Shown here piece by piece: positions 24,212-35,286 of a stretch of DNA of 64,000 nt. This DNA is from Dryocosmus kuriphilus (Eukaryota; Arthropoda; Insecta; Hymenoptera; Cynipidae). Numbering within the stretch: position 1 is the first letter of the stretch; each line of letters begins with the position of its first letter. Location of the stretch: contig CM076190.1 of NCBI GenBank assembly GCA_038277395.1, positions 128,432,197 through 128,496,196 of the forward strand, read 5' to 3'. Both the position numbers and the translations under genes were made by a program. Under the pieces are notes generated by a model. The model made no database searches. It was not told the origin of the DNA and was given only the letters and a program-made list of their open reading frames with translations.

Positions 24212-24445
24212 AAGTTTCCCTGGCATCGATACAGTTGATCCTTGTGATCCGTTGAGAGGTTAGACTCATTGTTGACATTTTGCCTCAACTTCACCCAGGG
24301 GATTGTTAGTCTTAGCCGCTTGGTCGTCATCCAAAAAGGTTAGGTCATTTTGCAAACACACTTAGAGCTTGTGTGTAGATTGATTTTGCTGCCATAGAAC
24401 GATTGTCTGGTTTGTTCAAATCAGTCGATGGCTTGACAGCTCTCC
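24212..24445. repeat. Second copy of the CCTGGCATCGAT block
   Basis: Direct diverged copy of 11430-11648; see there. Confidence 0.65.
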
Positions 24446-26320
24446 TTAAAGTATGAAAGGTTAGGTGGTTGGCCTCGAGAATATTGCAAAGGTACGAATT
24501 TATATATGTAAATTGAGAATCGACTGTTGGAATCGATTTTCGCTTGTGCCTTTGTTCAGATCTTTGTGCACTAATACACTGACACAAATATAGATATGAA
24601 CCTTGTTCAATAGAAAGTGAACATTTTTATATTGAGATTGTATCTGTTAAATTTTACTTATGTGAACGGTACATGGTAGCTTACTGAACAAATAAGAACC
24701 GACGTTTATAGAACAGGCACAGAGTTTATTGTATAACTGAAGAGGTCTAATTTTCGGTTCGGTAGTTGCTTCGTATCTGAGCTGTTTACAGAAAATATTT
24801 TCTACATTTAGTGGTGAAACTTTCTATCAAGTAGGGAGGCCCAGCTTGTGAGGGTGGTCACTAAATACCACTGGTTTAGTGGGGGTTGTTTCGAATCCTA
24901 GTTTGTCACGTAGACTTTGGCATATTTCAACGGAATGAGTAAAGAGAAAATCAACAGACATTTAGATGGATCCTAAGAAATCTTATCACTTTTGGCAGGG
25001 TCTGGATGTAGGACGAGGATCGTCTCATGTACTGTTGAATTACGACTACAAATAGGAAGAGCACATTATCTCGATGCCCATGTGCTACAGATGGAAAAGT
25101 CACTTCAGAGTTTAGGCTAGCAGATTGCTCATATAACGTGAAAGTTAAGGTTCCGTCAGGATTAGTTAAAGAAAATGGAAATATTGACCGTAAGGTCTAC
25201 AGAGTTTCGAATGATGGGTTTATTGACATGACTGAAATTGTAGCTATTTAAAAATATCAATTGAGTTTTCATCTTAAATATAAATATAAATTTGCACATT
25301 AACAAACTTTGATGATTCAATTTTTTGTTGAATTGTTCACGTTTTTGATTATATAAATGTTAGTTTTTTAAACCACATTTTCAAATGGCATTAATTGCCG
25401 ATTAAAGCTATGATTGGTAGCTATTCACTTATACACGATAAATTGTGCTTGAGTTCCAATCGACCACATGGCGGAAAATTAGTTTGATGTGCGACAATTT
25501 GTAGTTCGCGTTTTGACGAGTTCTTAGTTTTTCCAGTGTAACTGAACCGAAATAATTGTACAAAAATACTTGTCTCTCAATAACCGGCGCGAGGGACCAC
25601 AATATGTTACAAGGATGTTACCGATATTGGTAAATTTTGAGATTTTGAAAATCTCTTTACGGTTTACTAAAAATATTTGAAATTAGGGATAAGATAGGCG
25701 TGGTAATATTTGACCAATGGATTAAAAACTATCAAATAACATTCCTAATATTCTAAAAAGGAGCTAAAGCTTAATATGGGCCATGTTGAATCGGCGTACA
25801 TGCACACCTATAACGAGGGTATAGAAATAAATAGACAATGAACTATTGTGGTCAGTTTTTTATTTTATGCTCACAATTATGTTTTCGTCTCTTCTTCTAT
25901 AAAAAGTAATAAAATCATAAGTACTTTTTCTGATGTTTTTGGGTTTAAAATTTTACAACGTGGCCAGATTGAAATATATACTTACATCAAGAAAGTGTTA
26001 GAATATTTTTCTCTGAGGTTGGTCATTATTCATTTCGTTGATTGATTATTAATCATTGCTTTTAAACTTACTGCAAAGCGTTTTGAATGGTCGATCTCCA
26101 GGAAATTCAGTTTTATCTTGATCAGTAATTTGCACAGGTAAGTTGGTTGCGATGTTTGTTTTAAACCGAACCTAGTTTCAGGCTACGCAATATTGAAAAA
26201 TAACGCAATGCTTCAAGAACACATAATATGTTACGCACAAGAAAGACAAAACACGCAAATAATAGAGTTTATGTGTGCGTTTGAAGTAATTACGATCATT
26301 TAGAATAAATAATATATCGC
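24446..26320. other. AT-rich stretch, nothing recognised
   Basis: No gene of convincing length or motif. A GTTTCGAATCC sequence near 24890 resembles a tRNA B box but no clover-leaf fits. Likely decayed repeats. Confidence 0.4.
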
Positions 26321-27286
26321 CCAATATATATGGGTCGCTGACATAAAGTTATGAAATTTAAGTCCCGGATATTTTAAACCTTTCCATGATTTAACAGATT
26401 TAAAAAAAATAATACTAGGATAAATTACTTAAATCGAAGTAGTTTTTAGAAAAATTTCAAAACTTTAGCTTCTCTTGTTTCACTCTTGTGAACTTAAAAT
26501 ATGACTCAAACTTCTTGTCTGTAGCATGTCCCCATATAAAAATTCACATGTAAGAATTGAGAAATTAATTATAAAAGAATTTTGTGAATGATTTATTCTT
26601 ATAGGAATCGTTTGTGTTAAGCTGAGAAATATAAAAATTAGGAATAGAGATAAATACCTTATAGTTCTGAAGGCGTTTAAGTATTCTTAAAAGATTGTCC
26701 CTGAAGTTTTTCTTTCCATCTGTAACACTCATGTTTTAGAATAGAACTCGAAAAAAAAACACTTTCGAAAATCTAATAAAAATAAATAATTATTAACTTT
26801 CTTCCTGTTTTTCCTTCTCAAAAGGACAAGAATGTTAATTACTTGTAACTGAGCAAATTTTTACAAATTGTGCATCGTATGATTTTCGTGTTACCTAATT
26901 CTCTAGCACGTTTAAAAAGGTTGCTAGTAAAATAAAAGCAGAATCGAAAATCTGGAGACACAGTCAAATAGAGCGCGAAAAAGATTTTTTTTCAGCGCTT
27001 TCAAAGATTTTTAGCTTAAGTCTAAATATTTTTTAAATATTTTGAAACTCGAGTTGTTCCTTTCTGTAGCACTATTTTGTAGCACATTGATCCCATTTTC
27101 CACGCACATCGAATTCTTCATCAAAATCCACACTAGAAAAATGCTTCTTAATTTCTGAAGCTGGTACTTTGTTCTATTTTACATGCGAGTTCATGAAAAA
27201 AAACATAAGTAGTTGTGAAAAGTTTATTTTCATAAAAAAACCATCGTAGAAATTTCACAAATTTTTGGCAACGACCCATATATTGG
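26321..27286. repeat. Possible MITE with inverted ends TATATGGGTCG
   Basis: The left end (26321 on) CCAATATATATGGGTCGCTG and the right end (to 27286) CGACCCATATATTGG are inverted copies, with further similarity (ATGAAATTT / AAATTTCAC) inward for about 40 bp. The interior of about 0.9 kb is AT-rich and non-coding. Family not recognised. Confidence 0.4.
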
Positions 27287-27581
27287 AAAAGGAGTCACTT
27301 ATTTCCCTCGTCAGCATGTACGCTCTTCAGGAAATTCTTCAAAAGCAGGCTTCTTTATTTTAGGATAATGAGGACCATTATTGGACGTCGTACTATAGAC
27401 CGAGCGTATTTATCAATTCTTACATTCTCATCTCAACAAGGAGGTATTAGTTTATTTAGTTTAAAAGGTTCATACTTAAATTATAATACTTCTTGGAACG
27501 GCGAATCGAAATTAGTAATTAATAATAATATAAAAAAAGAGAATATAGAAGAAACCATATAAAAAACTAAGTAAAAAATTA

Positions 27582-30500
27582 TTATGCTATAAAGTCTAAA
27601 ATCATTTGATATGAAGGATGAAAGTAATCTAAGTCAGTTATTTTATTTATGCATTTATGTTCACCTTTTTTTATGAAAGCCATTTCTGCAAAACATCTTC
27701 TATGGCAGTTAGATTCTTGATTTAAAATTTCAACACTATCCCAATTTATGAATAAACTACTACCGTTATGTTCTTTGATTAAATGTTTGCAAATTACATT
27801 ATGATATTTTGAATTGAGTTTAATATTGTTTTTATGTTCACTGTAAACAATTTTTTGGGAATTTTCCCAAAAAGGTATGTGAAGCTTTGTACCCAAACAC
27901 TTTGGAAATTTTCCTAGCATTTCGTAGGGGAAATTCCCAAAAAAGTTAGGAATTCAGCTGAGAGTTTGGGAATTTTCCCTAACACATCTTGGGGAAAATT
28001 GGGAATTTTGATTAAAATTTCTTAGGGAAAATTCCCAAAGAAGTTGGGTATTTATCGAAGATTTTTGGAATTTATCCTGAGATTCCATGGTGAAAATCCG
28101 TAAAAGTTGAGAATTTTCCCTTTCAGTTCATAGGAAAATTCAGAGGGAAGTTAGAACTTTACCCAAGAGTTTGGGGATTTCCTCTAACATTGTGTAGGGA
28201 AAAGTCTACTTCATATGGAAGCGTCTACTTCTCGAACCGAAGCTCAAGAGAAGATACCTACTCAGAGGAACGTGCCGCCTTTGTAAACGGAGCTCTCCGT
28301 CTTGATTGCGAGAGCCCAATTTATAGGCCATCTCGCGGTAGCTACTCGTACCTCCTCCCTGTAAGTCGAACCCCTCAGGATATTGTCAATTCCCTGAAGT
28401 TTCTGGAAAATTCCCGACTAGTTAGGGAATATTTCATACTTTTCTGGAACTTTCCCTAAAATTAGGGAAAAGTCCCTAATATTTTTGGGAAAGCCCTCTT
28501 TGCCAACGAAATTTGGGAAGTTTTCCTAACAATCACTTAAGAAAACTCCCAAAATTTTTTACAGTGTTCATTTACTCTGATTCCTAATGGATGTTTTGTT
28601 TAGCCAATATAAGGTTTCCCACATTTACAATTTATTTTATAAACAACAATACATTGGTCTAATTTTTCAAGGTGATCTTTTCCTAAAGTTATAATTTTAT
28701 CTAGTTTCGAATCTACTCTAAATATCGTTTCAATATTGTGATATTTTAGAAGACTTTTTATATTATATGAAAATTTACCATTATAATTTATGGGGATAAT
28801 TCTTTTTTTTATCTATTATTGATTTTGGAGTTTTAATATTCATATATTTTAATTTTCTATTGATTTCATTTAGTCTGATGTTAACATGTTTCATAATGAA
28901 TTCACTAGGATAATTATTGTAGTAAAGAATTTCTTCTACAATTTTTAAGTTATTATGATATAATATTTGGTCTGATAATAGAATAGCAGAGTATACGATA
29001 TTTTTCTCTAAACCAATTAGTTATTAAATTATTTTGTTTTCTGATAATTTCCACATTTAGAAAGCTAATAAAATTGTTTTTTTCTATTTCGTGTGTGAAT
29101 TGAAGTCTAGGATGGTAAGAATTAAAAATGGTTAGAGTTTTGAACAATTTTATTATCAGGGATAATCATGAACGTGTCATCTACATATCTGTGATAAGTT
29201 TCAATATTAAAATTTAGTTTCTAAAAACTTCTTTTTCAGGGTCATCCATGACTATATCTGCCAGAGAACCTGATATGGGAGATCCCATAGGAGTTCCGAA
29301 AGTTTTTTTGTAAAAATGATTGTCAAATTTAAAAAATGTTGAATCCATTATAAAACTAATACCTTTTAAAAATTCATTCATAGGTATTTTTGTATTATTT
29401 TTTATTGTAGTCCATCTTTTCTCAATGCCTTTAAGAACCAATTCCAATGGTACGTTTGTAAATAATGAAGACACATCTAGAGAAACCAATGAATGATTAT
29501 TAGGTAATTTAACTAGGGTAATTAGATTTTTAAATTCTATTGCATTCTTTGTCAACGATTTTGGTTTTGGAAGAGATTCAGAAATGATTTTATTTAAAGT
29601 CTTTGATAAAAAATAGGTAGGAGAATTTATACTTGAAACGACTGGTCTGAATGGAATGTTAATTTTGTGAACTTTTGGTAACCCCATATATACTTCTGAT
29701 ATTAGTGTTAGTAGTTAATAATGATTTTCTAGTTATATCACCTAAAAAACCTTTTAATCTCCATTCATTCGTTATTCTAAATGTCTCTTTTTGTAATTGT
29801 GAAAGTGGATTGGAATTGATTTTTTGTAAGTATTATTGTCATTTAACATTTCGTTTATTTTGTTCGTATATTCATTTCTGTTTAATAAAACAGTAATGTT
29901 GACTTTGTTTGCTCTAGTAATTATGACATTTTTGTTATTTTTGATAAAAGTTTGAGTATTTTTAAGATTGTTGGCCAATTTTTTGTCAAGTCTCGAAATT
30001 TTAATCGGATTTTTTATGTAATTATATGCTATTGAAAGAATTTTGTGTCTAAATTCTTCATGGACTTTATCTGGTATTTTATGTAAGTTAGCTTCCAGAT
30101 CCTTCACAGCTTCAAAAATTTCAGAATGTTTATTTTGTAAGAAACTAGTATTAAATCCTTCACCCAACCTAACAGTGTCAATGACAGAATTAGGCACAAA
30201 GGTGTTGGAAAGATTTATCGCCAAGGATCAGAGTTATTATTGCATGAAGAATCCAATCTGTCTTTATTGAGAGCAATTTCTTTATTTGCCTGGTTTATTT
30301 CTAAATTCTTAAATTTCTTGTTAAATCTGTTTTGTATTTTGTCATTGATCATTATTTTTCCAGAATTTTTAAAATGATCTATTAAATAATTAAATTCACG
30401 TTTTGGTATCAAATTGGAAAGTTTAATTTTTAGAGAATGTAAATATTTGTTTAGAAAATTGAAATGTTCATGTATGTCTTTAATTTCGAGTTTTCGAATC

Positions 30501-30733
30501 TGATTCTAGACTGATAGAAGAACGTTGTTATGTTTTTTACAGCTATTTTTACTATAAAAATGTAGATTTTTTATGTTCTAAATACAATTGTTGATGTTAT
30601 TTGGACAAATTTCTGATCTTCGGTATTCTAAAAGAAAGTTTTTCTTTACTGTTGCTAGTTGTGATTGATGATAGGTGTCCACTAATTCCTTTCTTGTCCA
30701 ATGTGTATAGTCTTTGACCTTGCTGGAAACCAT
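27582..30733 (-). pseudogene. Penelope-like element polyprotein (RT + GIY-YIG), interrupted
   Basis: Minus-strand gene starting at ATG 30733 (MVSSKVKDYTHWTRKELVDT). N-terminal linker segments lie at 30412-29772. The RT at 29687-29150 has MGLPKVHKI, RPVVSSINSPTY, LVSLDVSSLFTNVP, GTPMGSPISG and the catalytic RYVDDTF at about 29180-29190. The GIY-YIG part at about 28600-28700 has VYKINCKCGKPYIG followed by a stop where Gln is expected. The gene is then split by a 726-bp MITE and resumes at 27839 (EHKNNIKLNSKYHNVI, ESNCHRRCFAEM). Penelope-like elements encode exactly RT followed by GIY-YIG. Frame breaks occur near 30220, 29770, 29690, 29210 and 28950, plus the MITE, so it is inactive. Confidence 0.88.
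27840..28565. mobile_element. 726-bp MITE with ACTGTAAA ends inside the Penelope gene
   Basis: Left end ACTGTAAACAATTTTTTGGG and right end CCCAAAATTTTTTACAGT are inverted. GTTC occurs on both sides (27836-27839 and 28566-28569), and removing the element plus one GTTC restores continuity of the host reading frame, so the boundaries are well supported. Because the duplicated bases overlap the tip, the ends can also be read as CACTG...CAGTG with a 2-bp TT duplication, a form typical of CACTA/EnSpm-type elements. The interior is rich in TTGGGAATTTTCCC-type palindromic motifs. No transposase. Confidence 0.85.
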
Positions 30734-30775
30734 GTTGTTAAATATGATCCACAATAATTAGTCAATGTGTATAAT

Positions 30776-30863
30776 TTGGAGAAGAATATTAATATTTAGC
30801 GTCCAGGTATTTCGATTTGAAATATCTTGAAAAATACGATGACTTCCAGACTATAATATTTTA
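30776..30863 (-). repeat. Penelope-like terminal segment, minus orientation
   Basis: About 88 bp upstream of the Penelope start that recur in inverted orientation at 31587-31670 (GGAGAAGAATATTAATATTT, TCGATTT, AAAAATACGA, CTTCCAGACTATAATATT). Penelope-like elements commonly carry terminal repeats in inverted as well as direct order. Confidence 0.7.
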
Positions 30864-31532
30864 TTTTAAATATAGACTTTATAGAATAATAATTTTTTAC
30901 TTAGTTCTTTATGTGGTTTCTTCTATATTCTCTTTTTTTATGTTATTATTATTTACTAATTTCGAATCGCTGTTCTAAAGAATATAATAATTTGAGTATG
31001 AACCTTTTAAACCTACGCTACTGTTTCTTCACTGATTCTCTTGTGAAAGCAAACTTTCGAACGTCAGTATTGGATTATTTGTTGGAGCAGAAACACATGT
31101 TTATGCTCTAACGAATAGTTCCTTATTATTCAATTTTTCATTGCTGAACATATTATAATTAAACTTTGTTTGTAATAGCATATAAAATTTTGCTAATTTT
31201 ATATCATTGATAATGAAATGTCACATTTTTTAAATTTAATCCTTCAAACTTCTGGTAAGCAAATTTAGATTCTCTAAAATCAATTTTAATCATTTTAAAC
31301 CTTTATAAATTCTAATTCATATTATTTACTAATTTCAGATTATTATCCAATATTGTTTCATGATGTTTGAAAACTCTGTTATTTTTGTTTCCAAAGTTGT
31401 ATTGAACTTTTTTGTTCCATCATGGCTTTCAAATTTTAAACCATGGTAAATATTTTAATCTGTTTATTGTTATTGTATTTTCTTTATTATTTCTTCTTTC
31501 TAATTAATTTTATATAAACGAAATTTAGATCT

Positions 31533-31569
31533 GATAAGGATACCGGTCCGTTATCGAAACGTTGTCTTT
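31533..31569 (+). ncRNA. Decayed hammerhead-ribozyme-like motif of a Penelope terminal repeat
   Basis: The stretch starts CTGATAAGGATACCGGTCCG and ends with CGAAACGTTGTC. GATAAGGA pairs with TCC-G-TTATC to form stem II, followed by GAAAC and a GTTGTC cleavage-side sequence, as in the hammerhead motifs known from Penelope-like elements. The core should read CTGANGA; here it is CTGATAA, so a conserved G is changed to A and self-cleavage is unlikely. It lies on the + strand, in the inverted terminal copy, not on the strand of the RT gene. Confidence 0.6.
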
Positions 31570-31586
31570 CTTTAATGAATAAAATA

Positions 31587-31670
31587 TTATAGTCTGGAAG
31601 TCGTCGTATTTTTCAAGATCATTTTAAATCGAAATACTTGGACGTTAAATATTAATATTCTTCTCCATAT
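31587..31670 (+). repeat. Penelope-like terminal segment, inverted copy
   Basis: Inverted partner of 30776-30863, about 720 bp away, directly downstream of the hammerhead-like motif. Confidence 0.7.
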
Positions 31671-32518
31671 ATATATAACGGATTTTAAAACTTAAAACAA
31701 GACAAGAAAACTATATATATATGGGTCTCAAAATACAGAGCTCTTTTGAAATAAGTGAGTTTTTTTTCGAAAATTGTTTAAAAATTGTTACCTTCAGTTC
31801 AAAGTAGTGCCATTAACAAAAGAACTTTCTGAACTGTTCATGCTGCAAACTTATTTGGAGGCCTTGTGGAATTTTTTGACGTCACTCGTTATTCAAATTC
31901 TTGTAATTTCTGTTCTGTTCTTTCTTTTGATCCCTGCCCGACAAACGAACTTTAACAATAAAGATAACACAATTAATCTGATTTGAAAGTATCACAGCCT
32001 CTTGTCAATATCTGAAGTCATGCAGCGCAATGAAAAATGTTGAAAATCATATTATTGGATACCTCACAAATACATTGGAAAGACTTTAAATTATTTTTTG
32101 CATATTCTGAGCTGTGTAATTGCGCTTCTAATCATTTTTCTATTTAGCTTGGACATAACCCCTGTTTTCCTCTAAGAATCACATTATTGACATTACAAAA
32201 TTTCTATAAAATTTCAAAATGTGTTTGAGATACTTGTGAAACGCTTGAAAGGAATCTTGTTTAGTCAATCATAAAAATTCCAGTGAAAAAATTTATTCAA
32301 AACTATTCAAAACTTCCTTCAAAAAGTCGGAAAAGTTCTTACTTTCAAGATATCCATTAATGTCTCATTTATCTCAATGTGTACCTGAAAGAAAAGTTCC
32401 ATACGAGGTTCTTAAACGTACCTGAATAAGCTCTTAATTCAGGGTATTGAATTCATAAACCTGTTCAGATGTTTCAATACTTGCATTGAGAATTAAGAAA
32501 AGGTTTCAAAACTTTCAA
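31671..32518. other. AT-rich spacer, nothing recognised
   Basis: Includes a TATATATA run near 31668-31720. No gene or repeat partner seen. Confidence 0.4.
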
Positions 32519-33171
32519 TTACACAGCCCCACAAAAAAAAACTTTTCTGTGCACATGACCAGACCACCATATATATATGTTTTTGGGGTCGCTGAGTCCG
32601 AATCCGGGGTCCGTTTGTCTCCATCAGGTCAGGGTCAAGGTCATTTCAAGGTTAAATCGAGGAAAATACCTGTGAACAGACACAATTACTACATCTATAC
32701 GTTTTTGGAGTCGCTGAGTATGAATCCGGGGTCCGTTTTTTTCCATCAGGTGAAGGTCATTTCACGTTCAAATGACGATTATTTCACGAACGTGGGCCAA
32801 GATGCCGTTTTGTATGTTTTTGATGTCCCTGGGTGCGAATCCGAAGTCTGTTGGTCTTCATCAGGTCTGGATCAAGGTCGTCTCAAGGTCGAATCGAGGA
32901 AAAAACTTGAAAGCCAATAACATTGAATACGTCGTATGATACAGATGTAAAATAAAATTGGATATATTGGTTTTCTTTTCTATGCTTCAAGACTTCTGTT
33001 TTAACGCGATACGGAGAACAGACGTTTAATTTATCCTCAGTTTTATAGAATATCATTTTTATATTCTGACTGACCGAATATCTCTGCGCTGAAGGATGTA
33101 ATATAGCAACATTGGTGAGCCCAATTACAGTTTATAAACTAACACTACATCTGCGTGGTGATACTTGAATT

Positions 33172-33465
33172 CTTCAAATCCTGCTACCGCGAGGGATACT
33201 GGGACGATGACAACTGCTTCGAAAGGAGATGTGTAGAATGATTCGCTTTCCAGTCCCATGTGGTATCGAAGCCAGCGTGGCGCGCTGCCTCGCAGGGGGA
33301 CGTTAGGGTGGGAGAATGAAGCCGTAGTGTGTCTGACGACGAGTTGATATTGTCCTCGTCAATGTCAGAAAGCTCTCATACTTAGGAGGTATGAGAGTTA
33401 TCACCCTCAGGACGGTGGACTCACCTGCGATCGGACCAGGATCCCTAACGCGTGGGTACTTAAAT
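33172..33465 (+). promoter_or_regulatory. Conserved hairpin leader, copy 2
   Basis: About 290 bp shared with copy 3 (45105-45400, inverted) with few changes, and with copy 1. The hairpin is CTCTCATAC (33373-33381), a 7-nt loop, and GTATGAGAG (33389-33397); copies 1 and 3 have a 14-nt loop. ACTCACCTGCGATCGGACCA then GGATCCCTAACGCGTGGGT lie just before the gene start. Likely promoter or 5' UTR. Confidence 0.7.
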
Positions 33466-33470
33466 CTACT

Positions 33471-35057
33471 ATAGGACCTAAAAAAAACAAAGATAACACA
33501 ACTTCAAATACTTCAAATAAACAGACTTCAGTGTCTTCATTAAAAACAAATGTAGCAAGTTCTTCATCTGAACAGTACTGTAACAAAAATGTTGATGCAT
33601 TTTGTTACGTATGTGCTAAGTATCACCTATCAGCTGACCGAAGACAAATATCCGATAAAATAAAAAATATTTACAAAAACTGTTTTGAATTGGATATTTA
33701 TAACCAAGATAAAAGATGGATACCACACAAGATATGTAGTGCTTGTTACATGATGATGACCAAATATGATTCCGAAAAAAAACCTGAAAAATTAAAGTTT
33801 GTAAAACCTGCATATTGGGAAGAGCCATCATGCGCAGCAAACTGTTATATATGTTTGACAAAAGTGACAGGAATTAATAAAAGAAATATTCAGAGTATCA
33901 AATATCCTGAAGTTTCAACGTCAGTAAGACCAGTAGAGGAAAATATTGATATTGACGATGAAAGCGACAGTTCAATAGATTCGATGGAAAGTATGTCAAC
34001 CAATGATGCATGTGATATTAGTGACGCTGAAGAAGATGAATATAAAGATGGAGATGAATATACTTCAGATGATGGAAATATGAGTACAAGTAGTGAATAC
34101 TATGCTACTAATGGTCAAGACAAAACTCCAAAAATCATAGATCAAAAAGAATTGAATGATCTTGTAAGGGACCTGGATTTACCTAAAGATAAAGCGGAAT
34201 ATCTAGCTTCATACATGAAAGGCAACAACTGGCTCTCAAAAGGCACAAGAATATCATATTACCGAAACCGGGAGGAAAACTTTAGAAAATATTTTACGAT
34301 GATAGGGGAACCTTCATTAGTGTATTGCAATAATGTGGAAGGGTTAATGAATGAGTTCCAGATAGGAATCTATAAGGACAATGAATGGAGACTATTTATA
34401 AACTCCTCCACTACAAGTCTGGAGGCAGTATTACTTCATAACACTAATGTTTTTGCTTCAATTCCCATAGCTCATTCAACCGTACTAAAAGAAGAATATA
34501 GTACGATGAAATTCATTTTAGAGACAATAAAATATTCTGAGCATAACTGGCTTATTTGCGGAGATCTTAAGATTTTAACTATACTGTTAGGACAACAATC
34601 TGGAAATACGAAATATTCTTGTTTTTTGTGTTTATGGGACAGCAGAGATCGCAAGAAGCACTATATAACGAAGATATGGCCGAACAGAACCTCTTTCGAG
34701 GCTGGTTCTGCTAATATTGTACGCGAAACACTGGTTGATCGCAGTAAGGTATTGCTTCCATCCCTCCACATCAAACTCGGCTTGATGAAGCAATATGTAA
34801 AAGCCTTAAATAAAGAAGGAGAGTGCTTTAAATATTTGAAGAAAAAATTCCCAAAACTCAGTGATGCAAAAATTAATGAAGGTATCTTTGATGGACCACA
34901 AATACGTGAATTGTTAAAAGATAATGAGTTCGTTCTTGTAATGACTGACAAAGAAAGAGCAGCATGGGTCAGTTTTAAAGAAGTTGTACAAAATTTTCTT
35001 GGGAACAATAAAAGCGTAGAGTACAAGAACCTTGAAATGACCTTGACCCTGACCTGA
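33471..35057 (+). CDS. VRDL-family protein, copy 2 (best preserved; C-terminus truncated)
   Basis: The frame is open from 33471 to 35057. The codon aligned with the copy 3 start is ATA (33471), so the first available ATG is 33531 (508 aa). Residues 25-85 have paired cysteines (CYVCAKY ... CSACYMMM), a possible zinc-binding domain of ZAD-like spacing, then CYICLTKVTGINKRN. An acidic Ser-rich linker spans about residues 130-195. Next come LNDLVRDLDLPKDKAEYLAS, YRNREENFRKYF, EPSLVYCNNVEGLMNE, IPIAHSTVLKEEY, NWLICGDLKILTILLGQQ and KHYITKIWPNRT. The last residues after NFLGNNKS are replaced by repeat sequence from about 35033, so the ERFHRDI...YQGRW...ADY end seen in copy 3 is missing. The family occurs in many arthropods as uncharacterised proteins (recognition from memory). 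The long frame without stops argues for recent origin or constraint. Confidence 0.75.
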   Translation: MGPKKNKDNTTSNTSNKQTSVSSLKTNVASSSSEQYCNKNVDAFCYVCAKYHLSADRRQISDKIKNIYKNCFELDIYNQDKRWIPHKICSACYMMMTKYDSEKKPEKLKFVKPAYWEEPSCAANCYICLTKVTGINKRNIQSIKYPEVSTSVRPVEENIDIDDESDSSIDSMESMSTNDACDISDAEEDEYKDGDEYTSDDGNMSTSSEYYATNGQDKTPKIIDQKELNDLVRDLDLPKDKAEYLASYMKGNNWLSKGTRISYYRNREENFRKYFTMIGEPSLVYCNNVEGLMNEFQIGIYKDNEWRLFINSSTTSLEAVLLHNTNVFASIPIAHSTVLKEEYSTMKFILETIKYSEHNWLICGDLKILTILLGQQSGNTKYSCFLCLWDSRDRKKHYITKIWPNRTSFEAGSANIVRETLVDRSKVLLPSLHIKLGLMKQYVKALNKEGECFKYLKKKFPKLSDAKINEGIFDGPQIRELLKDNEFVLVMTDKERAAWVSFKEVVQNFLGNNKSVEYKNLEMTLTLT

Positions 35058-35286
35058 TAGAGACAAACAGATCTCGAATTCGGATTCAGGGACCTCAAAA
35101 ACATACAAAAACGGCATCTTGGTCCACATTCGTGGAATAATCTTGATTTGACTTTGAAATGACCTTGACCCTGACCTGATGGAGAAAAACGAACCCCGGA
35201 TTCGGACTCAGCGACCCCAAAAAGATATAGATATGGTGGTCTGGTCACGTGCACAGAAAATTTTTTTTTTTTGTGGGGCTGTGTTA

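Larger units (their letters stand above)
32522..35283 (+). mobile_element. TIR-bounded element carrying VRDL copy 2
   Basis: 2762 bp. The left end CACAGCCCCACAAAAAAAAA and the right end (to 35283) read inward from CACAGCCCCAC are inverted, and TTA lies on both sides (32519-32521 and 35284-35286). The inverted repeats extend about 250 bp on the right and about 390 bp on the left, because they consist of tandem units of the type GACCTTGACCCTGACCTGAT ... GGATTCGGA ... CAGCGACCCCAAAAA. Between them lie the hairpin leader and an uninterrupted gene. A 3-bp TTA duplication is a feature of PIF/Harbinger-type insertions, but no Harbinger transposase is present, so the mover is unknown. Confidence 0.75.

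Noticed and set aside
24885..24905. GTTTCGAATCC resembling a tRNA-derived SINE
   Set aside because: No convincing A box, acceptor stem or repeated copy in the window.
28190..28459. 89-aa + strand frame
   Set aside because: It lies entirely within the non-coding MITE interior.
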